Assembly (NCBI GenBank): GCA_934378195.1
Contig: CAKRPO010000005.1
Coordinates: 34,817 to 98,816, forward strand
DNA: 64,000 bases
Direction of reading: 5' to 3'
From: an uncultured Blautia sp.
GTDB taxonomy: Bacteria; Bacillota; Clostridia; Lachnospirales; Lachnospiraceae
Part shown: piece by piece, positions 36,138-44,897 of the stretch
Layout of the letters: each line of letters begins with the position of its first letter
Position numbering within the stretch: the stretch's first letter is position 1
Program-made: the position numbers and the translations under genes
Notes under the pieces: generated by a model
The model's input: only the letters and a program-made list of their open reading frames with translations
Databases searched by the model: none
Told to the model about the DNA's origin: nothing

Positions 36138-37681
36138 AATATTTTGTAAACGTGATCGTAGATGTGCTGGCGGCAGTGTATCAGACGGCAGGCGCAGCTT
36201 TTTTGCTGGCGGTACTGGTTATGTGCGTATATATGCTGGGGAGAAAGCAGGGGGTTGGACCGGTGGCAAGAGCCTGGATCTGGCAGTTCAGAGAGAGCAG
36301 CTGGTTCCGCAGACATTTTTTCCTTGTCTTTTATACAGGCATGTTGCTTTTTCGTACCCTGCTGTGCAGAAGTGTATGGGGAAATCCACTCGAAAATGTG
36401 CTTGGAATCTGGGGCCTGTACAATAATGGAGAACTGTATACAGAGAATTTTGAAAATCTGATTCTTTTTATTCCGTTTATCATCTTATTGTTCTGGGCCA
36501 GAGAAGAAAAAGAACATACCAAAGAAAAAAGAATCCAGGAAGTCTTGCTGAACAGTTTTGAGATCAGCTTTTGTTTTTCGCTGGGGATAGAGATCAGCCA
36601 GCTGTTTTTGAAGATTGGTACTTTTCAGCTGACAGATCTGTTTTTTAATACATTGGGTGGTATGTTCGGTGGAGCAATTTACTGGGGATTTGAAAGAACC
36701 AGAAATTGGATTGTGGCCCGTGTGAAAAAAATCGGCGGCTGGGATGTCATTCCGTGGAAAAGTATGACCCAGCAGGAAGTACATGTTGCAAAAGGCGAAG
36801 AAACTGAGGCTGAATGTGAATCACCAGAAGGCAGTATTCCAGATGAAGTGATCGTTCCGGAACAGTCGCCAGAGCCAAGATACGCAGCAATCGAGAAACT
36901 TGTAAGAGAGGCCGGACAGAAGATACAGAAAGCCAGACTGGATAAAGCAGATGTTCATCAGAAGGAGGGCGAGGCCAATTTCTGTACAGAATATGATATG
37001 GCTATTCAGAGATTTCTGATTCAGGGGCTTCAGGAAATCCTTCCAGGAGCTGCTTTCTACGGAGAAGAAGATACAGAAGGAAATGCCGGTGCCGATGCAG
37101 AAGGGGAATTTACGTTTTACATAGACCCGATTGACGGCACGACAAACTTTATGTTTGACTGTCGACACAGTTGTGTATCGGTAGGACTGGCACACAGAGA
37201 ACAGATGATTGCCGGATTTGTCTATGATCCGTATACCGATCAGATGTACGAGGCGGTTCGTGGACATGGAAGTTATCTGAATGGTAGAAGACTCCATATA
37301 AAAGATCGTTCAATCGAAGAAGGAATCATAGAATTTGGCTGTGCAAGATACAATGCAGAGGGAATTGACTGGATGTTCCGGGTGGTAAAAGAAATGTTCC
37401 AGAACAGTCTTGCTATCCGCTGTGGCGGCTCTGCAGCGCTGGGACTTTGTGGCGGAGCAGCAGGAAAGAATACAGTTTATGTGGAACTGAAACTGCAGCC
37501 ATATGATTATGCTGCCGCATCGGTGATTCTTGAAGAAGCCGGCGGCAGGATCACACAGATCGATGGCAGCCCGATTACGTTGCATGTGGGATGTTCGATC
37601 ATCGGAGGCACACCGGCAGCATGGCAGCAAAGTAAAGATCTGTTTGCGGAATTAAAAGAAAATGAGCAAGCCAAAATGTAG
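36134..37681 (+). CDS. VanZ-like membrane domain fused to an inositol monophosphatase-family domain
   Basis: A 515-residue fusion. Residues 1-205 hold four or five helices and resemble VanZ proteins (FYTGMLLFRTLL, ISQLFLKIGTFQLTDLFFNTLGG). A charged linker (about 205-255) leads to an IMPase-fold phosphatase: GEEDTEG near 309, DPIDGTTNF near 332, and PYDYAAASVILEEAGG near 457. The three metal-binding motifs are present, although the last usually reads WDxAAG. Such domains remove phosphate from inositol, fructose-1,6-bisphosphate or PAP. The link with VanZ, a family tied to glycopeptide/lipoglycopeptide resistance and membrane lipids, is unusual. Translationally coupled to the glycosylase gene. 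Confidence 0.8.
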   Translation: MKYFVNVIVDVLAAVYQTAGAAFLLAVLVMCVYMLGRKQGVGPVARAWIWQFRESSWFRRHFFLVFYTGMLLFRTLLCRSVWGNPLENVLGIWGLYNNGELYTENFENLILFIPFIILLFWAREEKEHTKEKRIQEVLLNSFEISFCFSLGIEISQLFLKIGTFQLTDLFFNTLGGMFGGAIYWGFERTRNWIVARVKKIGGWDVIPWKSMTQQEVHVAKGEETEAECESPEGSIPDEVIVPEQSPEPRYAAIEKLVREAGQKIQKARLDKADVHQKEGEANFCTEYDMAIQRFLIQGLQEILPGAAFYGEEDTEGNAGADAEGEFTFYIDPIDGTTNFMFDCRHSCVSVGLAHREQMIAGFVYDPYTDQMYEAVRGHGSYLNGRRLHIKDRSIEEGIIEFGCARYNAEGIDWMFRVVKEMFQNSLAIRCGGSAALGLCGGAAGKNTVYVELKLQPYDYAAASVILEEAGGRITQIDGSPITLHVGCSIIGGTPAAWQQSKDLFAELKENEQAKM

Positions 37682-37734
37682 AAGGAGCTGAGCTTAAAAG
37701 AAGCAGACACAAAAAAATAGAGACCAATATTGAG

Positions 37735-37777
37735 ACCTGAGAGAGATTTCTAAATGGAAATTTCTCTCAGGTTTTTT
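37735..37777 (+). terminator. Terminator after the VanZ-phosphatase gene
   Basis: A 16-bp stem ACCTGAGAGAGATTTC / GAAATTTCTCTCAGGT (one G-U) with loop TAAATG, then TTTTTT. Confidence 0.88.
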
Positions 37778-37955
37778 ATGTAATAGGAAATTACTCCGTA
37801 ATGTTCCTATTACATAAAAACGCTCCGCGAGGATGCGACCAGATGCATGAGGAATATGTCTGCTGAAGCAGACTGCATCTGGCGCGCAAAGCGTAACAAG
37901 TCCCTCAAAGATTGAGGGATTCAGGGAGTTTGAAGCGGACTTGTTCGCTTTGTTA
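37778..37955. repeat. Multi-hairpin intergenic element
   Basis: Three strong dyads in a row: ATGTAATAGGAA / TTCCTATTACAT (37778-37815); CCAGATGCA / TGCATCTGG enclosing GTCTGC-TGAA-GCAGAC (37839-37882) and flanked by CGCTCCGCG and CGCGCAAAGCG; AACAAGTCC / GGACTTGTT enclosing CCCTCA-AAGAT-TGAGGG (37895-37945). It has the look of a composite REP/MITE element or a structured RNA, directly upstream of the iron-type promoter. No ORF. Confidence 0.55.
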
Positions 37956-38004
37956 TTATTACAAAAAAGTTAAATTAAAATAACAAGTGTATTTCATACT
38001 ATTT

Positions 38005-38031
38005 TGTTATTGAAAATGATTTTCAATAACA
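38005..38031. promoter_or_regulatory. Fur-box-like palindrome
   Basis: TGTTATTGAAAATGATTTTCAATAACA is a 27-base palindrome broken only at its centre. Its core GAAAATGATTTTC fits the ferric-uptake-regulator family box (GATAATGATAATCATTATC type). It is about 55 bases upstream of the -35 of the next promoter, suggesting iron or a related metal/peroxide signal controls the flavin electron-transfer genes. Confidence 0.65.
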
Positions 38032-38060
38032 TGCTTAATGAGAAAAAAAGTCGATTTCCG

Positions 38061-38076
38061 GTTAGTATTCGCTAAC
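38061..38076. promoter_or_regulatory. Dyad GTTAG-N6-CTAAC, first copy
   Basis: A 16-base dyad eight bases upstream of the -35 box. An identical half-site pair recurs exactly 60 bases downstream, after the -10 box. The half-site GTTAG/CTAAC is close to DtxR/IdeR-type operators, but the regulator is unknown. Confidence 0.5.
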
Positions 38077-38083
38077 ATTTGTG

Positions 38084-38112
38084 TGGACAGAGAAATTGAG
38101 ATATGGTATAAA
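38084..38112 (+). promoter_or_regulatory. Promoter of the flavin electron-transfer locus
   Basis: TGGACA (38084-38089), 17-base spacer, TATAAA (38107-38112), 56 bases before the ATG at 38168, bracketed by the two GTTAG-N6-CTAAC dyads. Confidence 0.65.
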
Positions 38113-38120
38113 AATTAATG

Positions 38121-38136
38121 GTTAGAAAAAGCTAAC
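38121..38136. promoter_or_regulatory. Dyad GTTAG-N6-CTAAC, second copy
   Basis: Same half-sites and spacing as the copy at 38061-38076, placed right at or after the expected transcription start; two helical-phase-related sites around one promoter fit cooperative repression. Confidence 0.5.
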
Positions 38137-38167
38137 GAAAAGCTTAGATATAAAAAGGAGGAAGGAA

Positions 38168-41100
38168 ATGGCAAATCAGAAGTTGATGAAAAAAGTGGCA
38201 CCAGTTGTTTTAAGTGCTGCTGTTGCGATGACCAGTATGCCGGCAGCTGCATTTGCAGCAGACTTTTCCGATGTGGAAGTCACTGTAGCGACAGAGGAAG
38301 ACACAGATGTAGCAGAGGCAGCAGATGTAGATGGGGATCTTTCTGAAGAAGTAACAGATGAAGATGACACAGCAGATGTAGTGGTAGAAGAAGACGCGGA
38401 AACAGAAGATGTGGATGCAGAAGACAATACAGAAGAAGAGCTGTTCAGTGCAGAAGAGGATTTTGCTGCTGAAGCAGGTGCAGATCAGACAGAAGGTGAG
38501 GCATATGTTCTTATGAACATTCCTTACGATGATTTCTATAAAGCTGAATTAAAAAACAATGATGTAAAAGTTGATGCATTTACATCAGCAACACTGAACA
38601 AATCCAGAACAGCAGGTATGATGAATGGAAATTCCGCTTATCATGTAAATCCAAACGGAACAGATGTATCTGGTGTTACTTTCCCGGTTAAAGTAAGCGA
38701 CATTTCTGTACTGAAAGATCAGAAAAAAGTAACAGATGAAGATTCTGTAACGATTACAGTTACCAACAAAGGAAAAACAGCAAGCAATACCTATACAGGA
38801 AAAGATTCTCTGATTGAAAGTGCTTCTTACTCCTACTATGTATTGTCAGAAAAACCGAGCTACTACAAAGAGCTCACTGTAAAAGAGAATGGAAGCTTTG
38901 CATTCAGTGATGTCAAAGGTGCCGAAGAAAAAACTGTTGAAACAACAGCAACATTTAAGACAGAAACAGATTATGGAGATTATCAGCTTTACATCAACAG
39001 TGAGACATTTTCCTCATTGATTGATACAAACACAGACAAAATCTATGGTGCAACTGTCAACACGACAGATGGAACAGAGTACGGTATGCGTCATCTGGAA
39101 AACATCTGGAAAGGTTATAAGCTGGCATGGTGCACAGGATTTACAACAGCTGTTCATAATTGCCCGACATCATCTGAACATTATAAATCTATGATGGGCA
39201 AGACAATCGACAGTGTTACCTATTATACTGATAAAGGAATCATTACATTTGATGTTAATGATGAGAAAGTTTTGGCTAAAACTGGTGTGAAGGCAACCGT
39301 TGCAAACATTCATACAACAGATACAGAAGCAGTAGTTACATTAGACGGTACACTTCCGGAAGCTTTTGAAGCAAAATATACTGTTGACGGAACAGAAGTT
39401 ACATATGCAGACGGCAAGATCACAACAGGTGCACTGGCTGCGGGTTCTCATACACTTGTTATCAGCGATGCAAAAGGTGAATACGCACCGATTCAGACTT
39501 CCTTTTATGCAAAAGAAGCAAATGTTCCGGCAGTTTATGATGCAGAAGAACATAAACTTGTAGCGGCAGAAGGAGCTACAGCAGACCAGCTTACAGCTTA
39601 CATTAAGACAATCACTGCTGTAACAGTAGGAGACAAGACTTATCAGGCTTCCGGAAAAGGAGCAAAGGTAATCGTCAAAGAAGACGGAACACTTGATCTT
39701 AGCGGCCTCGAAGTAACTAATGAAACAAAATTTGCTATAACTTCCAGCGCATATGATGATCTTGCATTTACCTATGGTGCGGAAGATTACAAATATGTAT
39801 ACGCAGGACTTACCTGGGCTCAGTACTGGGCAGCAGAAGGCGTATACGAAGCAGGAAACGCAACTGCTTCCGCAGACAAGGATACAAGAGAAGAGGCAGA
39901 CCTTGGAGCGTTTGATACTGTAACAAGAGCAACTACAAACCATGGTCTTCACAGAGGAAGCTACCAGACAATGGCAGTCATTGAAGGTGAAAAAGGTTCC
40001 TATGGTGTTTCTTATTGGGAGGGACAGAACACAATTGTGTTTACCGACGGAAACAAAGCAGCTTTTAACCGTGGAACACTTACATTTGCTGATGGAACAA
40101 CAGATGAAATGGTAGATTACAAAGTATCTGGTCTGAAATATGTTCCTGTAAAAGTAAAAACAGAAGACTATGAAGATTTCAAAAAGGCATATGCAGTTGT
40201 AGAAAATGATGGAGCACTTGTTGGTGGTTATGGCGAAATGAATCTTAAGTCTTATAACCTGACAGCAGATGTTACAGCAAATACAAACGGTCTTAAGACA
40301 GCTGTAAAGAAGGAAGATGGTACATTTAGCTTCGGCGCAAGGGCAAATGGAACAGATTCTGGTGTTAAAGATACTGCACTGAAAAAAGCAACAGATATCA
40401 TTACAACTGTAAAAGACGCAAGTGGTTCCTATGGAGAGTTCCTCAGAGTCGACCTCACAGGATCTGGATATGGAGATCTTGGTGCCGCAATGCAGGCTGT
40501 TAAGTGGACTTATTATGGAAATGACAGCACTTATACAAATGCACTTCAGACTTATGGAACTAAATTTGCAGCAGATAACTGGATGCACAAATCCATGGGT
40601 ATTCAGCTTGGTCTGACAAAATCTCTGCGTTGCCAGCTTCCGGAAGGATATGATGGAACCGGATACTGGACACTGACTGTATATGCACTTGGATACGAGG
40701 ACTACACAGTACAGTTCCAGGCAACGGACGCCAATATTGTAAAACCAACAGTTGAGAAACCAGACACAACAAAACTTGAGGCAGTGATTGCAGAAGCAAA
40801 AGCCCTGAAAGAAAGCGATTACACTCCGGCAAGCTGGGAAAAAGTAGCGAACGAACTTGAAGAATGCGAAGAGATGCTCAAAAACATCGACAAACAGACA
40901 CAGAATGGTGTAGATGAGCAGATTGGACATCTGAGAGAAGCAATTGATACACTTGTAAAAGCTCAGTTCAAACTCAATGCAACATCCGGAAGCTTATATA
41001 CAAAGAAAACCGCAACTCTTAAGGTAACAACCAACCTGACCGGTACAGTAACATGGAAATCCAGCAACACAAAAGTTGCAACAGTCAGCAGCAAAGGCGT

Positions 41101-41644
41101 GGTAACTGCCAAAGCAGCAGGTACAGCAAACATCACAGCTACTCTGAATGGAAAGACAGCTACTTACAAATTAACTGTTAAGAATCCAAGCATTGCAGCA
41201 AAAGTATCCGCTACAACAATCTACACCAAAGGAAAAACAACAGCAACAATCACTGTAACAAAATATGGTGTAGCTGGAACTACAAAATTTGTATCCAGCA
41301 ACAAGAAAATTGCAACTGTAGATTCCAAGGGTGTTGTAAGAGCAAAGAAAGCCGGAACAGTTAAGATCACTGCTCAGGTTGGAAACTATAAGAAAGTAGT
41401 TACGATCAAAGTAAGAACTGCTTCCCTGAAACTCACAAAGAAAGCAGCAACTGTTAAGAGAGGCAAAACAACTACAATCAAAGTAAGTGCAGTTCCAACA
41501 GGAAAAGTTACTTATACAAGTAGCAACAAGAAAGTTGCAACTGTAACTTCCAAGGGCGTTGTAAAAGGCCTTAAGAAAGGTACAGCAACAATTACTGTTA
41601 GATGCAATGGAATGACAGCGAAATTCAAAGTAACTGTAAAATAA
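38168..41644 (+). CDS. Large secreted protein with Tp47-like and Big_2 Ig-like domains
   Basis: A 1158-residue exported protein. Residues 1-31 are a signal peptide (ending AAAFAADF); 32-100 are an acidic linker; from about 110 the sequence MNIPYDDFYKAELKN followed by VDAFTSATLNKSRT and later VTFPVKVSDISVL recalls the Tp47 penicillin-binding lipoprotein domains. Two similar modules may be present (FTSAT near 143 and ADLGAFDTVTRATTNHG near 580). The C-terminal 230 residues are three or so Big_2 repeats (VTWKSSNTKVATVSSKG type) that would attach it to the cell surface. First gene after the iron-type operator and ahead of the FMN-binding genes, so it may be the outer electron acceptor or ligand binder. 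Confidence 0.75.
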   Translation: MANQKLMKKVAPVVLSAAVAMTSMPAAAFAADFSDVEVTVATEEDTDVAEAADVDGDLSEEVTDEDDTADVVVEEDAETEDVDAEDNTEEELFSAEEDFAAEAGADQTEGEAYVLMNIPYDDFYKAELKNNDVKVDAFTSATLNKSRTAGMMNGNSAYHVNPNGTDVSGVTFPVKVSDISVLKDQKKVTDEDSVTITVTNKGKTASNTYTGKDSLIESASYSYYVLSEKPSYYKELTVKENGSFAFSDVKGAEEKTVETTATFKTETDYGDYQLYINSETFSSLIDTNTDKIYGATVNTTDGTEYGMRHLENIWKGYKLAWCTGFTTAVHNCPTSSEHYKSMMGKTIDSVTYYTDKGIITFDVNDEKVLAKTGVKATVANIHTTDTEAVVTLDGTLPEAFEAKYTVDGTEVTYADGKITTGALAAGSHTLVISDAKGEYAPIQTSFYAKEANVPAVYDAEEHKLVAAEGATADQLTAYIKTITAVTVGDKTYQASGKGAKVIVKEDGTLDLSGLEVTNETKFAITSSAYDDLAFTYGAEDYKYVYAGLTWAQYWAAEGVYEAGNATASADKDTREEADLGAFDTVTRATTNHGLHRGSYQTMAVIEGEKGSYGVSYWEGQNTIVFTDGNKAAFNRGTLTFADGTTDEMVDYKVSGLKYVPVKVKTEDYEDFKKAYAVVENDGALVGGYGEMNLKSYNLTADVTANTNGLKTAVKKEDGTFSFGARANGTDSGVKDTALKKATDIITTVKDASGSYGEFLRVDLTGSGYGDLGAAMQAVKWTYYGNDSTYTNALQTYGTKFAADNWMHKSMGIQLGLTKSLRCQLPEGYDGTGYWTLTVYALGYEDYTVQFQATDANIVKPTVEKPDTTKLEAVIAEAKALKESDYTPASWEKVANELEECEEMLKNIDKQTQNGVDEQIGHLREAIDTLVKAQFKLNATSGSLYTKKTATLKVTTNLTGTVTWKSSNTKVATVSSKGVVTAKAAGTANITATLNGKTATYKLTVKNPSIAAKVSATTIYTKGKTTATITVTKYGVAGTTKFVSSNKKIATVDSKGVVRAKKAGTVKITAQVGNYKKVVTIKVRTASLKLTKKAATVKRGKTTTIKVSAVPTGKVTYTSSNKKVATVTSKGVVKGLKKGTATITVRCNGMTAKFKVTVK

Positions 41645-41667
41645 TTCTTTCATAAAACACATATACA

Positions 41668-41708
41668 AAAGAACGGGGGCCGTTTATAACTGCCCCTTCT
41701 TTTGTATG
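41668..41708 (+). terminator. Terminator or attenuator after the large surface-protein gene
   Basis: AAAAGAACGGGGGC pairs with GCCCCTTCTTTT around CGTTTATAACT, followed by GTATG; a short read-through to the FMN genes is possible as no new promoter is evident. Confidence 0.65.
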
Positions 41709-41724
41709 TTAAGGGGTAAATGGA

Positions 41725-43512
41725 ATGCATAAAAAAAATCTGATCAAACTTCTTCCGGCAGTTGCGGTGGTTATTGCAATTGCAGCAGCCGGATTTCAGC
41801 AGAATAATGAAGTAAAAAGCACAAAAACGGTTCAGGCATCTGAGAGTAAACTTGTCAAATCAAGTGAACTGGAAAGTCTGCTGACGTCAGCATATTTCAG
41901 TGATGACGAGAGCAATGAGGCAGAGGATGGATTCCTGAAAACGAAAAAGAGTAAATCAAAAAAATCAAAAATAAAAAAATCCGGAATCACATCCGGAAAG
42001 ACCAGGTCACTTCCGGAAAAATCTGTAGCAGCGTCCGGGCAGGGTCAGGGAACAACGACAACACCTACGACAGCTGTGCCGGAAGGTGGCTATAAAGATG
42101 GCACTTATCAGGGAAGTGGAACCGGATTTGGCGGTACGATCACCGTGCAGGTAACTGTATCTGGAGGAAAGATCGCTTCTATCGATATTTTGAGTGCTTC
42201 CGGAGAAACCGGATCCTATTTTGCTTCCGCGAAGGGAGTTATCAGCAGGATGATCTCCGGGCAGACACCGAATGTGGATGCAGTAAGTGGTGCGACCTAT
42301 TCTTCAAACGGAATTATCCAGGCAGTCCAGAATGCATTGGCAAAAGCAGGCAATACCACGGCGAAGCCGGTTAAAACAAATAAGAAGAATAATAAAAAGA
42401 ATAACAACAAGACAAATACCACAACGAAACCGGTAGAGATTCCAAAACCATCTGAAAATACTACTTATAAAGACGGAACTTATACTGCCGAGGCAGAAGG
42501 CTTTGACGGACCGGTGAAAGTTACCGTGACGATCAAAAACGGAAAGATCACAAATATTTCCAATACCAACACAGACACAAAAGAGTATTTTAATAAAGCA
42601 TGGACCAGGATTCAGCCGTCAATCCTCAAGAAGCAGGCAGTATATGGTGTGGATGCGGTAAGCGGAGCAACTTTTTCCTCCAATGGTATCCTTGAAGCAG
42701 TCCAGAAAGCACTGGCTAAAGCATCTGTAAATATTACACCTACTGCAACACCAGTACCAACGGCAACACCGACAGCACCAGGACCAGATGTTCCGGGATC
42801 TTTATATAAAGATGGAACTTACACAGGCAGGGCAAGAGGTTATTCTGGATTTGTAACGGTTACAATTACGATTAAAGATGGAAAAATAACAGAAGTATCG
42901 AATACGAATACGGATACATCCTCTTTCTTTAATAAAGCATGGAAAAAAATACAGCCGTCCATTTTACAGAAGCAGTCAGCGGAGGGAATTGATACGGTGA
43001 GTGGAGCAACGTATTCTTCTGAAGGAATCCTCGGCGGAGCGCAGAAAGCGCTGGCAGAGGCACTGACAACAGTAACGCCGGAACCAACAACTACTCCGAA
43101 ACCGACAACTACGCCGGAGCCGACTACTGCACCAGAGCCAACGGCAACACCGACACCGACGGCAGCTCCGACAGCGACACCAGAACCAACGGCAGTGCCG
43201 GAACCGACAGTGATACCGGAGCCAACTGCAATTCCAGGTGCAGGATACAAAGATGGCACTTATACAGGAACCGGAGAGGGATTTAATGGTCCTGTGACTG
43301 TCACGATCAATGTATCACAGGGAAACATTGTATCTGCCGGTTATGATGGAGAGGATGATGAACCGGAATTTTCCAATGCCTGGAATGGAATTTACAATCA
43401 GGTATTAGGGCGTCAGTCGGCTGATGGACTGGATACGGTAAGTGGGGCAACTTATTCTTCAAACGGATTGATTCAGGCATTTCAGAGTGCAGTCAGTCAG
43501 GCAAAACAGTAG
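41725..43512 (+). CDS. Secreted protein with four FMN-binding domains
   Basis: A 595-residue exported protein: signal-like helix (about 8-23), a lysine-rich stretch (72-95), then four FMN_bind domains. Each begins with YKDGTYxG and ends with the flavin-attachment motif SGAT at 188-191, 313-316, 426-429 and 573-576; the Thr would receive FMN through a phosphodiester bond made by ApbE. Linkers are basic (218-235) or long Thr/Pro/Glu repeats (about 450-503, TPEPT type). Four flavins in a row on flexible linkers would make an extracellular electron wire. Short weak SD (AAGGGG) before ATG 41725. Confidence 0.88.
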   Translation: MHKKNLIKLLPAVAVVIAIAAAGFQQNNEVKSTKTVQASESKLVKSSELESLLTSAYFSDDESNEAEDGFLKTKKSKSKKSKIKKSGITSGKTRSLPEKSVAASGQGQGTTTTPTTAVPEGGYKDGTYQGSGTGFGGTITVQVTVSGGKIASIDILSASGETGSYFASAKGVISRMISGQTPNVDAVSGATYSSNGIIQAVQNALAKAGNTTAKPVKTNKKNNKKNNNKTNTTTKPVEIPKPSENTTYKDGTYTAEAEGFDGPVKVTVTIKNGKITNISNTNTDTKEYFNKAWTRIQPSILKKQAVYGVDAVSGATFSSNGILEAVQKALAKASVNITPTATPVPTATPTAPGPDVPGSLYKDGTYTGRARGYSGFVTVTITIKDGKITEVSNTNTDTSSFFNKAWKKIQPSILQKQSAEGIDTVSGATYSSEGILGGAQKALAEALTTVTPEPTTTPKPTTTPEPTTAPEPTATPTPTAAPTATPEPTAVPEPTVIPEPTAIPGAGYKDGTYTGTGEGFNGPVTVTINVSQGNIVSAGYDGEDDEPEFSNAWNGIYNQVLGRQSADGLDTVSGATYSSNGLIQAFQSAVSQAKQ

Positions 43513-43530
43513 ATGAAAGGAAAACTTTAG

Positions 43531-44109
43531 ATGAAATACCAGAATTTTATTATGAGAGTTTTGTGTCTTGTATTGATTCTTGCTGCCGTAGTAGGATATA
43601 ATTCTATGCAGAAAAAGGATGCACAGACACAGGAAGCTCAGGAGATCACAGCACTTACGAAACGTGTGGAGAAGCTGGAAGAGCAGCAGACAGAAATGCT
43701 TTCTGCACTGGAAGAAGCTGCGAAGAATCAGGAAGCAGCCAAAGCACAGGCGAAGTCAGCGGTGAGAGATAACTCTGCAAAAGAGGATGCGGCAGATGCA
43801 GATTCCACAGATGCAGAAGAATTGGATGATTCCGAAAACGTATACAAGGATGGTACATACACTGGTTCCGCACAGGGATTTGGTGGAACGATCACCGTAG
43901 AAGTCACACTTGCCGGTGATGAGATCACAGACATTCAGGTGACAAGTGCACCTGGTGAAGATTCTGCATACCTGTCACAGGGCGAGGGTGTTATCAGCTC
44001 CATCATTTCTGCACAGAGCACAGATGTCGATACTGTATCCGGTGCAACATTCAGTTCTACCGGCATCATCAATGCAGTTGTTGATGCTCTTGGAAAGGCG
44101 GAAAACTGA
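43531..44109 (+). CDS. Membrane-anchored FMN-binding protein
   Basis: A 192-residue protein with one N-terminal transmembrane helix (about 7-23), a coiled-coil region rich in Glu, Gln and Ala (30-75), an acidic linker and one FMN_bind domain (about 105-190) with YKDGTYTGSAQG and the attachment motif TVSGATF. It would hold one covalent FMN outside the membrane, between the membrane Fe-S protein and the four-flavin protein. The stop overlaps the next start (ATGA). GAAAGGAAA precedes the ATG. Confidence 0.88.
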   Translation: MKYQNFIMRVLCLVLILAAVVGYNSMQKKDAQTQEAQEITALTKRVEKLEEQQTEMLSALEEAAKNQEAAKAQAKSAVRDNSAKEDAADADSTDAEELDDSENVYKDGTYTGSAQGFGGTITVEVTLAGDEITDIQVTSAPGEDSAYLSQGEGVISSIISAQSTDVDTVSGATFSSTGIINAVVDALGKAEN

Positions 44110-44897
44110 TGAAAAAGAAGCAGAGAAAGGCCCGTCTGATCCGGGCTGCCATACAGCTTGTATTTTTTATCTTTTATCCGGCACTTTTTTCTACAGCATT
44201 TGCAGGCGTGAAGTCCATTTTTCAGGCAATCGCGGCACATCAGCAGATTACCTGGAATTCCTTTCTTGATGTGACAGGACTTCTGCTTCTGGTTACGATC
44301 CTGTTTGGCAGACATTTCTGTGGATATGCATGTGCATTTGGTTCACTCGGTGATGCTATGTATGAGCTGACTGTTTTTATCAGACAGAAAGTCTTTCATA
44401 AGAAGGGAAGACATGGCTATCCGGAAAAGGTTGTACGGATACTTCAGAAAGTGAAGTATGTGCTTCTTGCATTTCTTCTGCTTTCCATCCTGACCGACTG
44501 GTATGCATCTCTTCAGGGAATGAGTCCCTGGGATGTCTTCTCGATGCTGACAGCAGGGAAACTTCCAAATGCATCGTATAAGATTGGCATTGTTTTACTT
44601 GTACTGATCCTGATCGGCATGTGTACACAGGAACGATTTTTCTGTCAGTTCCTGTGCCCGATGGGAGCTGTCTTTGCGATGATGCCGATCCTGCCATCTG
44701 CATTGTTTAAGAGAAACAGAGAAAAGTGCCCTGCGAAATGTGGACTGTGTAAGAAACGATGCCCGGCACATCTGGATATTGACGGGGATACACCGCTTTC
44801 CGGTGAATGTATCTGCTGTCATGCCTGCCAGGTGACCTGCCCGCGTAAAAATATACAGATTGGCCCGACAAAAGAACGGGAAATGGTGAAAGAATGA
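44109..44897 (+). CDS. Membrane 4Fe-4S electron-transfer protein (NapH/NosR/YccM type)
   Basis: A 262-residue membrane protein with about four helices. Two CX3CP-like loop motifs are seen, CGYACAFG near residue 80 and CQFLCPMG near 180, as in the NapH/NosR family that takes electrons from quinols. The C-terminus holds a double ferredoxin set, CPAKCGLCKKRCP and CICCHACQVTCPRK, for two [4Fe-4S] clusters. It should move electrons from the membrane or cytoplasm to flavins outside. Coupled by overlaps to the FMN protein gene before and apbE after. Confidence 0.85.
   Translation: MKKKQRKARLIRAAIQLVFFIFYPALFSTAFAGVKSIFQAIAAHQQITWNSFLDVTGLLLLVTILFGRHFCGYACAFGSLGDAMYELTVFIRQKVFHKKGRHGYPEKVVRILQKVKYVLLAFLLLSILTDWYASLQGMSPWDVFSMLTAGKLPNASYKIGIVLLVLILIGMCTQERFFCQFLCPMGAVFAMMPILPSALFKRNREKCPAKCGLCKKRCPAHLDIDGDTPLSGECICCHACQVTCPRKNIQIGPTKEREMVKE

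Noticed and set aside
39341-40930. 529-codon minus-strand ORF inside the large surface-protein gene
   Set aside because: Cysteine-rich antisense shadow; the plus strand has a clear signal peptide, ribosome site and repeats.
42840-43259. Gly/Val/Ser-rich minus-strand ORF opposite the Thr/Pro/Glu linker
   Set aside because: Artefact of the simple repeat coding on the plus strand.
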